Shown here: positions 39,707 through 48,543 of the stretch, in pieces | How the letters are laid out: every line of letters begins with the position of its first letter | Numbering within the stretch: position 1 is the stretch's first letter | Origin: a bacterium | GTDB lineage: Bacteria > Pseudomonadota > Alphaproteobacteria > SP197 | Length of the DNA stretch: 60,956 nucleotides | Reading direction: 5' to 3' | NCBI GenBank assembly: GCA_028821455.1 | Contig: JAPPGE010000089.1 | Location: forward strand, 7,097 to 68,052 | The notes under the pieces: generated by a model | Told to the model about the DNA's origin: nothing | Database searches by the model: none | What the model saw: the letters and a program-made list of their open reading frames with translations, nothing else | Program-made: the position numbers and the translations under genes

Positions 39707-40192
39707 TCAGGTCTCCCGCACTGCCGCCAGCGCCGCGAGCGCATCCTCGTCACTGACATCGGCTCCGGTCAGCCGCCGGGTTGCCAGGCGCGCCGCTTCC
39801 ACGGCCACGCCCTCGAGATTGGCAAGGGCGGCGGTCCGGGCTTCGTCGATGGCGCGCTGGGCATCCTCGAGTTCACGCCCGGTTTCGCGATCGAGCGCCT
39901 CCAGCTGCCGTTCCCCCTCGTCGGCTGCCTGCTGAACGGCCTCGCCGATGATGGTTCGCGCCCTGTTGCGGGCCTCCTCGAGAGAACTTTCGTAATCGAG
40001 GCGTGCCTGTTCGGCGTCGGCTCTCGCCTTCTCTGCGCCGTCAAGATCCTGTTCGATCCTGTGCTTGCGGTCGGTCAGGACACGGCCGATTCGCGGCAAC
40101 GCAACGAAGGCCATGATGAGGTAGAGGAACACGAAGCAGACCGCGAGCCAGAAGAACTGCGGCAGGAAGTGCCAGAATTCCAGCTGTGGCAT
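39707..40192 (-). CDS. atpF': ATP synthase F0 subunit b'
   Basis: A 161-residue second b-type stator subunit. It has the MPQLEFWHFLPQFFWLAVCF start that marks b', one membrane helix, then a coiled coil. Separate b and b' genes are typical of phototrophs and alphaproteobacteria. It lies between atpE and atpF. Confidence 0.92.
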   Translation of the reverse strand: MPQLEFWHFLPQFFWLAVCFVFLYLIMAFVALPRIGRVLTDRKHRIEQDLDGAEKARADAEQARLDYESSLEEARNRARTIIGEAVQQAADEGERQLEALDRETGRELEDAQRAIDEARTAALANLEGVAVEAARLATRRLTGADVSDEDALAALAAVRET

Positions 40193-40227
40193 GGATCGTT
40201 GTCCTCCGGTTCAGACGCCTCAGGCGA

Positions 40228-40458
40228 TCAGAAGACGAAGAGGAGAAGGAGGGCGATGAGCAGGGCGTAGAGCGCCACGGCCTCGACGAGGGCGAAGCCG
40301 ATCCACATGAAGCCCTGGACATTGCCGGCTGCCGCCGGATTGCGTCCGACCGCGGAGATCATCGAGGCGAAGATATGGCCGATACCGGCACCAACGCCAC
40401 CCAGTCCGATCACCGCAAGGCCGGCGCCAATGAGCTTTGCAGCTTCTGCATCCATCAT
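40228..40458 (-). CDS. atpE: ATP synthase F0 subunit c
   Basis: A 76-residue hairpin of two membrane helices joined by the polar loop GRNPAAAG. The ion-carrying carboxylate is Glu59 in GFALVEAVALYALL. The lack of the usual Na+-site polar residues suggests proton use. Confidence 0.95.
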   Translation of the reverse strand: MMDAEAAKLIGAGLAVIGLGGVGAGIGHIFASMISAVGRNPAAAGNVQGFMWIGFALVEAVALYALLIALLLLFVF

Positions 40459-40509
40459 GAAAGGTCCTTTCCAGTTCGAGGAGGATTTGCCTGGACGGGA
40501 GGAAACCCG

Positions 40510-41259
40510 TCAGTGCATGTGAATCGCGTCGTGCAGGTAGATACAGCTCAACACGGCAAACACATAGGCCTGCAGGAACGCGATGGCGAATTCGAGAAAT
40601 GTCAATCCGATGACTGCCGCCATGGGGACGGCGCCAGGGAGGATCCACAGGGCCCCCAGCGGTGCCACGAAGCCGGCGAACACCTTCAGCATGGTGTGGC
40701 CCGCCGTCAGGTTGGCAAAGAGGCGCAGGCCCAGGCTCACCGGGCGAATGAGGTAGGACAGGATCTCGATGGGGATCACAAGGGGAGCAAGGAAGCCCGG
40801 GACGCCGTGGGGCAGGAAGAACCTGAAGAAGCCCAGCCCATGTTTCACGAAGCCGACGATCGTGACCCCGATGAAGACGACAAGGGCGAGTGCGAAGGTG
40901 ACAACGATCTGGCTTGTCACCGTGAAGCTGTACGGCAGCATGCCCAGCATGTTGCAGAAGAGAATGAACATGAAGAGGGTGAAGACGAAGGGAAAGAACG
41001 GACGGCCCTGTTCCCCGACGTTGTCCTCCAGCATGTTGGCGATGAACTCGTAGGAGATCTCCACCAGGGACTGCATGCGTCCCGGAACCATGTTGCGCCG
41101 TCCGATGAACACGGTGGTGAAGATGATGACGAGCGCGGTTGCCGCCATCATCCAGATTACCGAGTTGGTGATCGCAAGGTCGAGGTCGCCGATGCCGAAC
41201 TCGACGACAGGCGACACCGCAAACTGATCAAGCGGATTGTGTCCGGAGTCAGTCGCCAC
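40510..41259 (-). CDS. atpB: ATP synthase F0 subunit a
   Basis: A 249-residue membrane protein of the proton half-channels. The essential Arg is in SLGLRLFANLTAGH, and PYSFTVTSQIV and the C-terminal AFLQAYVFAVLSCIYL match the family. Its start overlaps the atpI end by eleven bases. Confidence 0.95.
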   Translation of the reverse strand: MATDSGHNPLDQFAVSPVVEFGIGDLDLAITNSVIWMMAATALVIIFTTVFIGRRNMVPGRMQSLVEISYEFIANMLEDNVGEQGRPFFPFVFTLFMFILFCNMLGMLPYSFTVTSQIVVTFALALVVFIGVTIVGFVKHGLGFFRFFLPHGVPGFLAPLVIPIEILSYLIRPVSLGLRLFANLTAGHTMLKVFAGFVAPLGALWILPGAVPMAAVIGLTFLEFAIAFLQAYVFAVLSCIYLHDAIHMH

Positions 41260-41578
41260 GCGTTCGATCCCCTTCGCCGTCCGCGGGACCGCTCCGCGAT
41301 CCGCGAGTCATCATCCCTGCGGCCCTCACCACGTTGATGACACCGGCCGCCATGCCCAGGACCAGAAAGATCACCAGGAACAGCGGCGCGGTATCCAGTT
41401 CCCCGTCGATCCAGAGTCCCAGAAAGACGGAAACGGCCAGGGCAGCAACCATTTCGACCGCCATGCGGACGGCCATGCCGTAACCGGATGCCTGTGCCTT
41501 CCCCGTCGTCCTGCTACCTCTGCCCTTCTTTCGGGCCGCCGCGATTCGTGTTTCAAGATCGGATGGATCATCCGCCAT
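41249..41578 (-). CDS. atpI: ATP synthase assembly protein AtpI
   Basis: A 109-residue AtpI-type protein: a charged N-terminus, then two membrane helices (about residues 35-56 and 66-87) with the GLWIDGELDTAPLFLVIFLV pattern. It opens the F0 operon and assists c-ring assembly. Confidence 0.87.
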   Translation of the reverse strand: MADDPSDLETRIAAARKKGRGSRTTGKAQASGYGMAVRMAVEMVAALAVSVFLGLWIDGELDTAPLFLVIFLVLGMAAGVINVVRAAGMMTRGSRSGPADGEGDRTRGD

Positions 41579-41727
41579 GTCGTCTCGCCAGCCGGGCAGT
41601 CAAGGGCCGCCGGAAAATGCGGGCGCACATTAGATAAGGCGTGGCGGGCGTGTCAATCGGCTTTGCCCGATTGACTTGCCGCGCCCCTTGATTTCACATG
41701 CGGCGGCGCTCAACGGGGGAACGAGAC

Positions 41728-43257
41728 ATGGCGGAAACGCGTGGTCGGCGCGGGGGAAGGGCCAGGCGCCACCGCGAGCGCATCGGTGCGCCCATTGTCC
41801 AGAAGCGCTACATCACGCGCGAGATACCGGTCTACGAACTCCTCGACGATGCGGGAGTCGATCTGCTTCACCACACCTCCATGCAGATCCTCGAGGAGAC
41901 CGGCATCGACTTCCGCGATGACGAGGCCTGCCGCCAGTGGAAGGAGGCGGGTGCCGACGTGACCGGCCAGCGGGTGAGGATACCGCGGGCCCTGATAGAG
42001 GACCTCCTTGCCAAGGTGCCGGAAAGCTATGTGCAGATGGCGCGCAACACCGAGCGCAACGTGGTGGTTGGCGGCGACAACACGGTCTTTGCCCCCACCT
42101 TCGGTTCGCCCTTCGTACGCGATCTTTCCAATCAGCGTCGCTACGCGACACTCGAGGATCTGCAGAACTTCATCAAGCTCGCCTACATGTCGCCGGTTCT
42201 TCACCATTCAGGCGGGATCATCTGCGAACCGGTGGACGTGCCTGTGCCCAGGCGCCATCTCGACATCGTCTATTCTCACATGAAGTACTCCGACAAGCCG
42301 TTCATGGGCGTGCAGTCAGCGCCCGAACGCGCTCTCGACTCGTGCCGCCTGTGCGAGATTCTCTTTGGCGCCGACACCATTCGCGAGAACACGGTGATGA
42401 CATCGGTCGTCAACTGCAATTCACCCCTCGTCTGGGACGGCTCCATGATTGGCGCATTGCGTCACTATGCCGAACACAACCAGGCTGTTCTCGTGACTCC
42501 GTTCATCATGGCAGGGGCCATGGCTCCGGTGGTGACTGCCGGCGCCATTGCCCAGCTCAATGCCGAGGTGGTGTCGGGCCTTGCCTATGCCCAGATCGTC
42601 CGTCCCGGGGTGCCCATGGTCTACGGCAGCTTCCTTGCCACCGTCTCGATGCGATCGGGGGCGCCGATGATGGGAACACCGGAGACCCTGCAGATGATCT
42701 ATGCGGTGGGACAGCTCGCGCGCCGCTACCGGGTCCCGTTGCGATCCGGTGGCATGCTCAATGGCGCCAAGATCGCCGATGCCCAGGCAGCCTATGAATC
42801 GATGCAGACCATGACGGCTACACTGCTCGCGGGGACCAACTTCGTGCTCCATGCCGCCGGCTGGCTCGAGGCGGGACTGACCGCCGGCTACGGCAAGTTC
42901 ATCATGGATACCGAACAGGTGGCGATGCTGCAGAGTTTCTGCCGCCGGCTCGATCTTTCGGAGAACGGCCTCGGTCTCGAGGCGATACGCGAAGTCGGTC
43001 CGGGCAACCACTTCCTCGGTTGTGCCCATACCAGGCGGAACTACCTCGAAGGTTTCTTCATCCCCGAGATTGCCGACAACAACAGTTTCGAACAGTGGCA
43101 GGCCGAGGGTGGACTCACCCATGACGAGCGCGCCGTGGCCATCGCCCGCCGGCGCCTTGAGGCCTACGAGCCGCCGCCGCTGGACGAGGCCCGTGACGAG
43201 GCCTTGCAGGACTTCATAGCCCGCCGCAAGGCGGAACTGCCCGATACCGTCGCCTGA
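41728..43257 (+). CDS. MttB-family methyltransferase without pyrrolysine
   Basis: A 509-residue member of the trimethylamine methyltransferase (MttB) superfamily. The frame has no in-frame amber codon, so it is the non-pyrrolysine type; characterised members demethylate glycine betaine, proline betaine, carnitine and similar quaternary amines onto a corrinoid protein. Signatures include HTSMQILEETGIDFRD, the APTFGSPFVRDLSNQRRY region and RSGAPMMGTPET. The ATG at 41728 follows GGGGAACGAGAC; an upstream in-frame ATG at 41698 is weaker. No corrinoid protein or activase is encoded nearby. It is divergent from the F0 operon. Confidence 0.85.
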   Translation: MAETRGRRGGRARRHRERIGAPIVQKRYITREIPVYELLDDAGVDLLHHTSMQILEETGIDFRDDEACRQWKEAGADVTGQRVRIPRALIEDLLAKVPESYVQMARNTERNVVVGGDNTVFAPTFGSPFVRDLSNQRRYATLEDLQNFIKLAYMSPVLHHSGGIICEPVDVPVPRRHLDIVYSHMKYSDKPFMGVQSAPERALDSCRLCEILFGADTIRENTVMTSVVNCNSPLVWDGSMIGALRHYAEHNQAVLVTPFIMAGAMAPVVTAGAIAQLNAEVVSGLAYAQIVRPGVPMVYGSFLATVSMRSGAPMMGTPETLQMIYAVGQLARRYRVPLRSGGMLNGAKIADAQAAYESMQTMTATLLAGTNFVLHAAGWLEAGLTAGYGKFIMDTEQVAMLQSFCRRLDLSENGLGLEAIREVGPGNHFLGCAHTRRNYLEGFFIPEIADNNSFEQWQAEGGLTHDERAVAIARRRLEAYEPPPLDEARDEALQDFIARRKAELPDTVA

Positions 43258-43269
43258 TCGATGGGATGC

Positions 43270-43944
43270 TCACAGACCGGCGAGTGACGGGATGAGGTCC
43301 CTCATGCAGTCGATCATGCGGTCGGCGCCCAGAGAAGCGGGCGGTCCACCGGCATAGCCGTAACTGACGACGACACACGGCATGCCGGCGCCGCGGGCCG
43401 CGGCAACGTCGGCGTCGCTGTCTCCCACCATGACGGCATCGGCGGCTCCCACACCGAGCAGGTCGAGCACCTTGGCCAGATGGGCCGGATCGGGTTTCAT
43501 CACGCCGGTATCGCCGCCAACCACGGCGCCGATGGCTCGGCCGAGTCCGAATGTGGAAATGACTTGGTCGGCGCCGGCCTGCCGCTTGTTCGTGCACACG
43601 CCGATCGCCGTACCGTCCCGCCGGAGTGCGTCGATGGTCTCCGCAACACCCGGATAGAGGCTTGAAAGGCGCGTGCTGCGCGGCAGGTATAACTGGCGAA
43701 ACCTCTCCTCGACAACAGAGGCCGCCCCTTCGGGCATGCCACCAGTCAGGGTCATGGCGCGTTCAAGAAGGCCCGCCCAGCCGTTGCCCACCATGTCCCG
43801 CACCGTCCGTTCGGTCAGTGCCTGGCGACCGAATTCGGCCATCACCATGTTGATGGCATCGGCGATGTCCGGCGCGCTGTCGATCAGTGTGCCGTCGAGA
43901 TCGAAGATGACCGCGCGGAACCTGTGCCTGAGATCGCTTGTCAC
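43270..43944 (-). CDS. gph: Phosphoglycolate phosphatase (HAD family)
   Basis: A 224-residue HAD phosphatase with the nucleophile in IFDLDGTLIDSAPDIADAIN, motif II in VCTNKRQAG, motif III lysine in KPDPAHL and motif IV in VGDSDADVAAA. This matches phosphoglycolate phosphatases, which salvage 2-phosphoglycolate from DNA repair or photorespiration-like reactions. It starts with GTG and converges with the mttB-type gene, 12 bases apart. Confidence 0.88.
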   Translation of the reverse strand: MTSDLRHRFRAVIFDLDGTLIDSAPDIADAINMVMAEFGRQALTERTVRDMVGNGWAGLLERAMTLTGGMPEGAASVVEERFRQLYLPRSTRLSSLYPGVAETIDALRRDGTAIGVCTNKRQAGADQVISTFGLGRAIGAVVGGDTGVMKPDPAHLAKVLDLLGVGAADAVMVGDSDADVAAARGAGMPCVVVSYGYAGGPPASLGADRMIDCMRDLIPSLAGL

Positions 43945-44075
43945 GTGGTTTCACATGGCAGCCGGCGGATGAGGTCCGCCGTGGCAGCTGAATCGTGTCA
44001 TTGAGTGTTGCAATTCTTGACTTCGGTCACTTTTTCAAGTGTGGCACCAACCGGTGGTTACCGAAAGGGGTATTC

Positions 44076-45437
44076 ATGGATTCCGCTCTCGCCCTGAAGG
44101 ATGTCGCCGTGGTCGTGCTCGCGGCAGGACGGGGCACGCGCATGAAATCAGACCTGCCCAAGGCCATGCACACGGTTGTCGGCAGGCCCATGGTGAATCA
44201 CGTGATCGCCGCAGCCGAGGCGATCGGACCCGAACGCGTCGTCGTGGTGACCGGACCCGGAGACGAGAGGACCGCCGAAGCCGTCAGGCCTGCCAGTGTC
44301 GTCGTCCAGCAGGAGCCTCGCGGCACGGCCGATGCGGTCAAGGCAGCGCGTCGCGCCCTTCAGGGACTGGCCAACGACGGCGATGTCGTGGTGCTGTTCG
44401 GCGATGCGCCGACGCTGCAGGCCTCCGCCATTCACGATCTCGTCGCCGAACGACGCAGGAACGGTGCTGTGGCCTCGGTTCTGGGGGTGCATGTCACCTC
44501 TGCCAACCGCTACGGCCGGCTGGTGGTCAATGCCGATGGCTCCCTTGAGAAAATTGTAGAATTTCACGATGCCAGCGAGGCCGAGCGTGCCTCGACGCTG
44601 TGCAACTCGGGCATGATGAGCATCGAGGCAGGGCATCTCTTCGAACTCCTTGACGAGGTTTCGAACGACAACGCCAAGGGTGAATTCTACCTGTCGGACG
44701 TTGTCGCGATTGCCCGGCGCCGTGGCCTCGCGACCGCCGTTCTCGAGACCACGGATCCCGACGATACCGTCGGCGCCGACGATCGCGTGGACCTGGCCCG
44801 CTTCGAGGCGGTCATGCAGCGCCGTCTGCGCCATGCCGCCATGATCGCCGGCTGCTCGATGGCGGCGCCGGAGACGGTGTGGCTTTCCTGGGATACGGCG
44901 ATCGGACGTGATGTCGTGATCGAGCCCGACGTGGTGATCCGGCCAGGCGTGACGATCGGCAGCGGCGCCATCATCCGCAGCTTCAGCCACCTAGAGGACT
45001 GTCATGTCGGCGACGGCGCCGTGATCGGCCCCTTCGCCCGATTGCGCCCCGGAACCCGCCTCGGACCCGACACCAGAATCGGCAATTTCGTCGAGATCAA
45101 GGCCTCGACGCTGGAGTCAGGCGTGAAGGCGAATCACCTGGCCTACGTCGGCGATGCCGAGGTCGGTGCCGGGACGAATCTCGGCGCCGGAGTCGTAGTC
45201 TGCAACTACGACGGCGTGTCCAAGCACCCGACGCGGATAGGCAAGGGAGCGTTCATCGGGTCCAACGCTTCCCTGGTGGCGCCGCTTGCCATTGGTGACG
45301 GCACGATGGTCGGCGCCGGCAGCACGATTACCCGGGATGTCGGGGACGATGCCATGGCCCTCGAGCGGGCACCGCAGACGGTTCGCGAGCGCATGGCATC
45401 CAGGTGGCGCCGCAGCAAGTCAGACAGCGGGAGCTGA
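44076..45437 (+). CDS. glmU: Bifunctional UDP-GlcNAc pyrophosphorylase/glucosamine-1-P acetyltransferase GlmU
   Basis: A 453-residue two-domain enzyme. The N-terminal uridylyltransferase has VVLAAGRGTRMKSDLPKAMH. The C-terminal left-handed beta-helix acetyltransferase shows hexapeptide repeats and KASTLESGVKANHLAYVGDA. GAAAGGGG precedes the ATG at 44076, and an earlier in-frame start is not conserved. It lies six bases before glmS; together with glmM (29393) the window encodes the UDP-GlcNAc route from fructose-6-P. Confidence 0.96.
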   Translation: MDSALALKDVAVVVLAAGRGTRMKSDLPKAMHTVVGRPMVNHVIAAAEAIGPERVVVVTGPGDERTAEAVRPASVVVQQEPRGTADAVKAARRALQGLANDGDVVVLFGDAPTLQASAIHDLVAERRRNGAVASVLGVHVTSANRYGRLVVNADGSLEKIVEFHDASEAERASTLCNSGMMSIEAGHLFELLDEVSNDNAKGEFYLSDVVAIARRRGLATAVLETTDPDDTVGADDRVDLARFEAVMQRRLRHAAMIAGCSMAAPETVWLSWDTAIGRDVVIEPDVVIRPGVTIGSGAIIRSFSHLEDCHVGDGAVIGPFARLRPGTRLGPDTRIGNFVEIKASTLESGVKANHLAYVGDAEVGAGTNLGAGVVVCNYDGVSKHPTRIGKGAFIGSNASLVAPLAIGDGTMVGAGSTITRDVGDDAMALERAPQTVRERMASRWRRSKSDSGS

Positions 45438-45443
45438 CAGGCC

Positions 45444-47267
45444 ATGTGCGGAATCATCGGCTATCTCGGAGGGGAGGAGGCGGTTCCGGTTCTCCTCGAC
45501 GGGCTGCGCCGGCTCGAGTATCGCGGCTACGATTCGGCCGGCATCGCGGTTCTCAACCAGGCGGGAATCGTGCGTCGGCGCGAGGCCGGTAAGATCGCCA
45601 ATCTGGAAGCCGCGCTGACTTCAAACGGCGTGGCGGGGACGGCCGGGGTGGGCCACACACGGTGGGCGACCCATGGAGCGCCCACGCGCCGGAATGCCCA
45701 TCCCCACATGACCGGACGGGTTGCCGTCGTCCACAACGGCATCATCGAGAACTATCGCGCGCTGCGCGATGACATGCGCGCAAGGGGGCGCTGCTTCGAG
45801 TCGGACACGGATACCGAGGTGGTGGCCCACCTGTTTGACGCGTTGCTGCATACCGAGGGGACCCCGGCGGCGGCGATGGCCGCCCTGATGGACCGTCTAG
45901 AAGGCATGTTCGCCCTCGCCCTTCTCATCGAGGGCGACGATGTGGTGCTTGCCGGAGCGAGGAGGGGAGCGCCGCTTGCGGTGGGTTGGGGCGAAGCAGG
46001 ACTCTTCCTTGCTTCCGATGCCATCGCCCTTGCCGGTCACACCCGCAAGGTCTCCTACCTGGAAGAGGACGACCTTGTGCTGGTTCGCCGTGACGGCATC
46101 GAGATTCTCGGCACGGGCGGTTGTCCCGTGGCACGCCCGGTCGTCGATACCGAACTCTCCGGCGCGGTGATCGGGAAGGGGAACTATCGCCATTTCATGG
46201 AGAAGGAAATCCATGAGCAGCCGGTGGCCGTTGGCGAAACCCTGGGCCGCTATCTCGATCCCGAGGCGGGTTCGATCATGATTCCCGGCGCGTCCCTTGG
46301 CCCCGGCGCGGTCGAACGAATGACCCTGATCGCCTGCGGCACGGCCTACTACGCGGCCCTCATCGGCAAGTACTGGCTCGAACGCCTGGCCAGGCTGCCC
46401 GCCGACGCCGACATTGCCTCGGAGTTCCGCTACCGCCAGGCGCCGATGGTCGAGGACAGTCTCGGCGTCTTCATCTCGCAGTCGGGAGAGACCGCCGACA
46501 CCCTGGCTGCGATGCGCTATGCCCGAGGTCTCGGCAGGACCGTTCTCGCGGTCACCAACACCGAGACCAGCACGGCGGCAAGGGAGGCGGACCTTGTGCT
46601 TGCCACCCACGCCGGGCCGGAGATCGGTGTGGCTGCGACCAAGACCTTCACCTCCCAGATCGCCGTCCTCCTCTGCCTTGCCGTGGCGACGGCGCGGGAC
46701 CGCGGGGCCATCGACCGTCGTGAGGTCGCCCGCCTTGCCGGTGTGCTGACCACGCTGCCCTCGACGCTGGCGCGCGTCATCGCCATGGAAGAGGAGTTCC
46801 GGCTCATCGCCTCTGATATCGCCGAGTCGCGCCATGTTCTCTACCTCGGCCGCGGCACGTCCGCGGTCATTGCCATGGAAGGAGCGCTGAAGCTCAAGGA
46901 GATCAGCTACATTCACGCGGAGGCCCATGCCGCGGGGGAGATGAAGCACGGGCCGATCGCGCTGATCGACGAGCATGTTCCGGTCATCGTCGTTGCCCCG
47001 GGCGACGATCTCTTCGACAAGACGATGTCCAACGTGGAGGAAGCGAGGGCGCGAGGAGGCAGGATCATCCTCATAACCGACGAGACCGGCGCGGCCGGTG
47101 CGGGATCCGTCGCCGACAGGACGGTCGTCCTGCCAACCGTCGACGCCCTCGTCACGCCGCTCGTTCACGCCATCCCGGTTCAGATGATCGCCTACCACGC
47201 GGCCGTGCGCAAAGGCACGGATGTCGATCAGCCGCGCAATCTCGCCAAGAGCGTCACGGTGGAGTAG
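45444..47267 (+). CDS. glmS: Glutamine:fructose-6-phosphate aminotransferase GlmS
   Basis: A 607-residue enzyme. The N-terminal class II glutaminase has Cys2 as nucleophile (MCGIIGYLG) and HTRWATHG. Two SIS isomerase domains carry SQSGETADTLAA and the C-terminal end KSVTVE. It makes glucosamine-6-P. No glmS ribozyme-like leader is possible in the six-base gap after glmU. Confidence 0.97.
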   Translation: MCGIIGYLGGEEAVPVLLDGLRRLEYRGYDSAGIAVLNQAGIVRRREAGKIANLEAALTSNGVAGTAGVGHTRWATHGAPTRRNAHPHMTGRVAVVHNGIIENYRALRDDMRARGRCFESDTDTEVVAHLFDALLHTEGTPAAAMAALMDRLEGMFALALLIEGDDVVLAGARRGAPLAVGWGEAGLFLASDAIALAGHTRKVSYLEEDDLVLVRRDGIEILGTGGCPVARPVVDTELSGAVIGKGNYRHFMEKEIHEQPVAVGETLGRYLDPEAGSIMIPGASLGPGAVERMTLIACGTAYYAALIGKYWLERLARLPADADIASEFRYRQAPMVEDSLGVFISQSGETADTLAAMRYARGLGRTVLAVTNTETSTAAREADLVLATHAGPEIGVAATKTFTSQIAVLLCLAVATARDRGAIDRREVARLAGVLTTLPSTLARVIAMEEEFRLIASDIAESRHVLYLGRGTSAVIAMEGALKLKEISYIHAEAHAAGEMKHGPIALIDEHVPVIVVAPGDDLFDKTMSNVEEARARGGRIILITDETGAAGAGSVADRTVVLPTVDALVTPLVHAIPVQMIAYHAAVRKGTDVDQPRNLAKSVTVE

Positions 47268-47276
47268 GCGGCCGCT

Positions 47277-48467
47277 TCAGTCCGTCACCGGACCGATGGC
47301 TCGCGCGATGCGGGTCATTGCCGTCGTCACCATGGTGCGCGGACAGGCAAGGTTGAGGCGCAGGAATCCCCGCGCCATGGCGCCGAAGTCGCTTCCCGCC
47401 TGAACGAGCAGTCCCTGCCCGTTGATCAGACGGTCCATGAGTTCCTCCTCGTCGAGACCGGTCCCCGTCGTGTCGAGCCACTTCAGGTAGGTGGCCTCGG
47501 CCCTTACCGGGATCACCGCGCCGGGAAGTTCCCGGGCGCACCAGTCGTCGACGACCGCCATGTTGCCGGCGATGTGATCAAGCAGCGCGTCGAGCCAGGC
47601 CCCGCCATGGGCGTAGCCGGTGAGAGCGGCTGCCCGGGAGAGAGGGTTGACGCCCCACTCTCCGCTTCTGTGCACGGCGTCTTCGAACCGTTCGCGAAGT
47701 TCTTGTGACGGAATGACGAGATTGCTGAGGCCCAGGCCGGCGAGGTTCATCGTCTTGGAAAGGCCGTTGGCCGCCACCACCTCGATGTCGAGACCGTCGC
47801 AGACCGACAGGAACGGCACCAGGCGCCCGGGGGGCAGCACGAGATCGCCGTGAATCTCGTCGGCGAAGACCATGACCCGGTGTCGCGCGGCGATGTCCGC
47901 AAGGCGGTGAAGCTCGTCCGCCGTGAAGTTGCGCCCGGTCGGATTGTGGGGATTGCACAGGATGAAGAGCCGCACGGCGGGATCACCGCAGGCATCCTCG
48001 AATGCCTCGAAGTCGATGGCATAGGAGTCCCCGTGGCGCGTCATTTCGCAGGTGACGACGCGATGGCCGTTGAGAACGATGGCATCGAGAAAGGGCGGGA
48101 ACGCAGGCGTCATCACCACGATGCCGGAGCCCGGCGGCAGGAAGGCGCGAATCAACTGAAAGAGCGAGGGAAGGACGCCGTGATGGGTCACCACCCACTC
48201 CGGCCTGATGGCGTGGCGATGACGCTCCAACTGCCAGGCGGCGACGGCTTCGAGGTAGTCGTCACCGGCCATGGTGTAGCCGAAAATGCCGTGTTCGACG
48301 CGCTCGGCCATCGCCTTCAGCACCTGACCCGGCGCAGGAATCTCCATGTCGGCGATCGACATCGCCAGCAGGGGCGGGCCGCCATCTGCCGTCGCTTGGG
48401 CCCACTTGGCAGCGCTCGTGCCGCGCCTGTCGATCACCAGGTCAAAGTCGAAATCGGTCATTCCCAT
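47277..48467 (-). CDS. MalY/PatB-family PLP enzyme (C-S beta-lyase)
   Basis: A 396-residue class I/II aminotransferase-fold enzyme of the MalY/PatB group, which cleaves cystathionine or other cysteine S-conjugates to pyruvate, ammonia and a thiol. Signatures are DMEIPAPGQVLKAMAERVEH, NPHNPTGRNF, FADEIHGDLV and the PLP lysine in NGLSKTMNLAGL. It converges with glmS, nine bases apart, and is divergent from gabD. Confidence 0.87.
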   Translation of the reverse strand: MGMTDFDFDLVIDRRGTSAAKWAQATADGGPPLLAMSIADMEIPAPGQVLKAMAERVEHGIFGYTMAGDDYLEAVAAWQLERHRHAIRPEWVVTHHGVLPSLFQLIRAFLPPGSGIVVMTPAFPPFLDAIVLNGHRVVTCEMTRHGDSYAIDFEAFEDACGDPAVRLFILCNPHNPTGRNFTADELHRLADIAARHRVMVFADEIHGDLVLPPGRLVPFLSVCDGLDIEVVAANGLSKTMNLAGLGLSNLVIPSQELRERFEDAVHRSGEWGVNPLSRAAALTGYAHGGAWLDALLDHIAGNMAVVDDWCARELPGAVIPVRAEATYLKWLDTTGTGLDEEELMDRLINGQGLLVQAGSDFGAMARGFLRLNLACPRTMVTTAMTRIARAIGPVTD

Positions 48468-48543
48468 TCACGACGCCGGGGTCTACATTCGCCCTCGCCG
48501 GCACGCCGTCCGTCTCATCTCTTGAACCTTGCGAGGATTTCCC

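Noticed and set aside
41728..43257. Possible pyrrolysine-containing trimethylamine methyltransferase.
   Set aside because: The reading frame has no in-frame TAG, so it belongs to the non-pyrrolysine group.
44076..47267. Considered a glmS ribozyme upstream of glmS.
   Set aside because: glmU ends six bases before glmS, leaving no room for a leader RNA.
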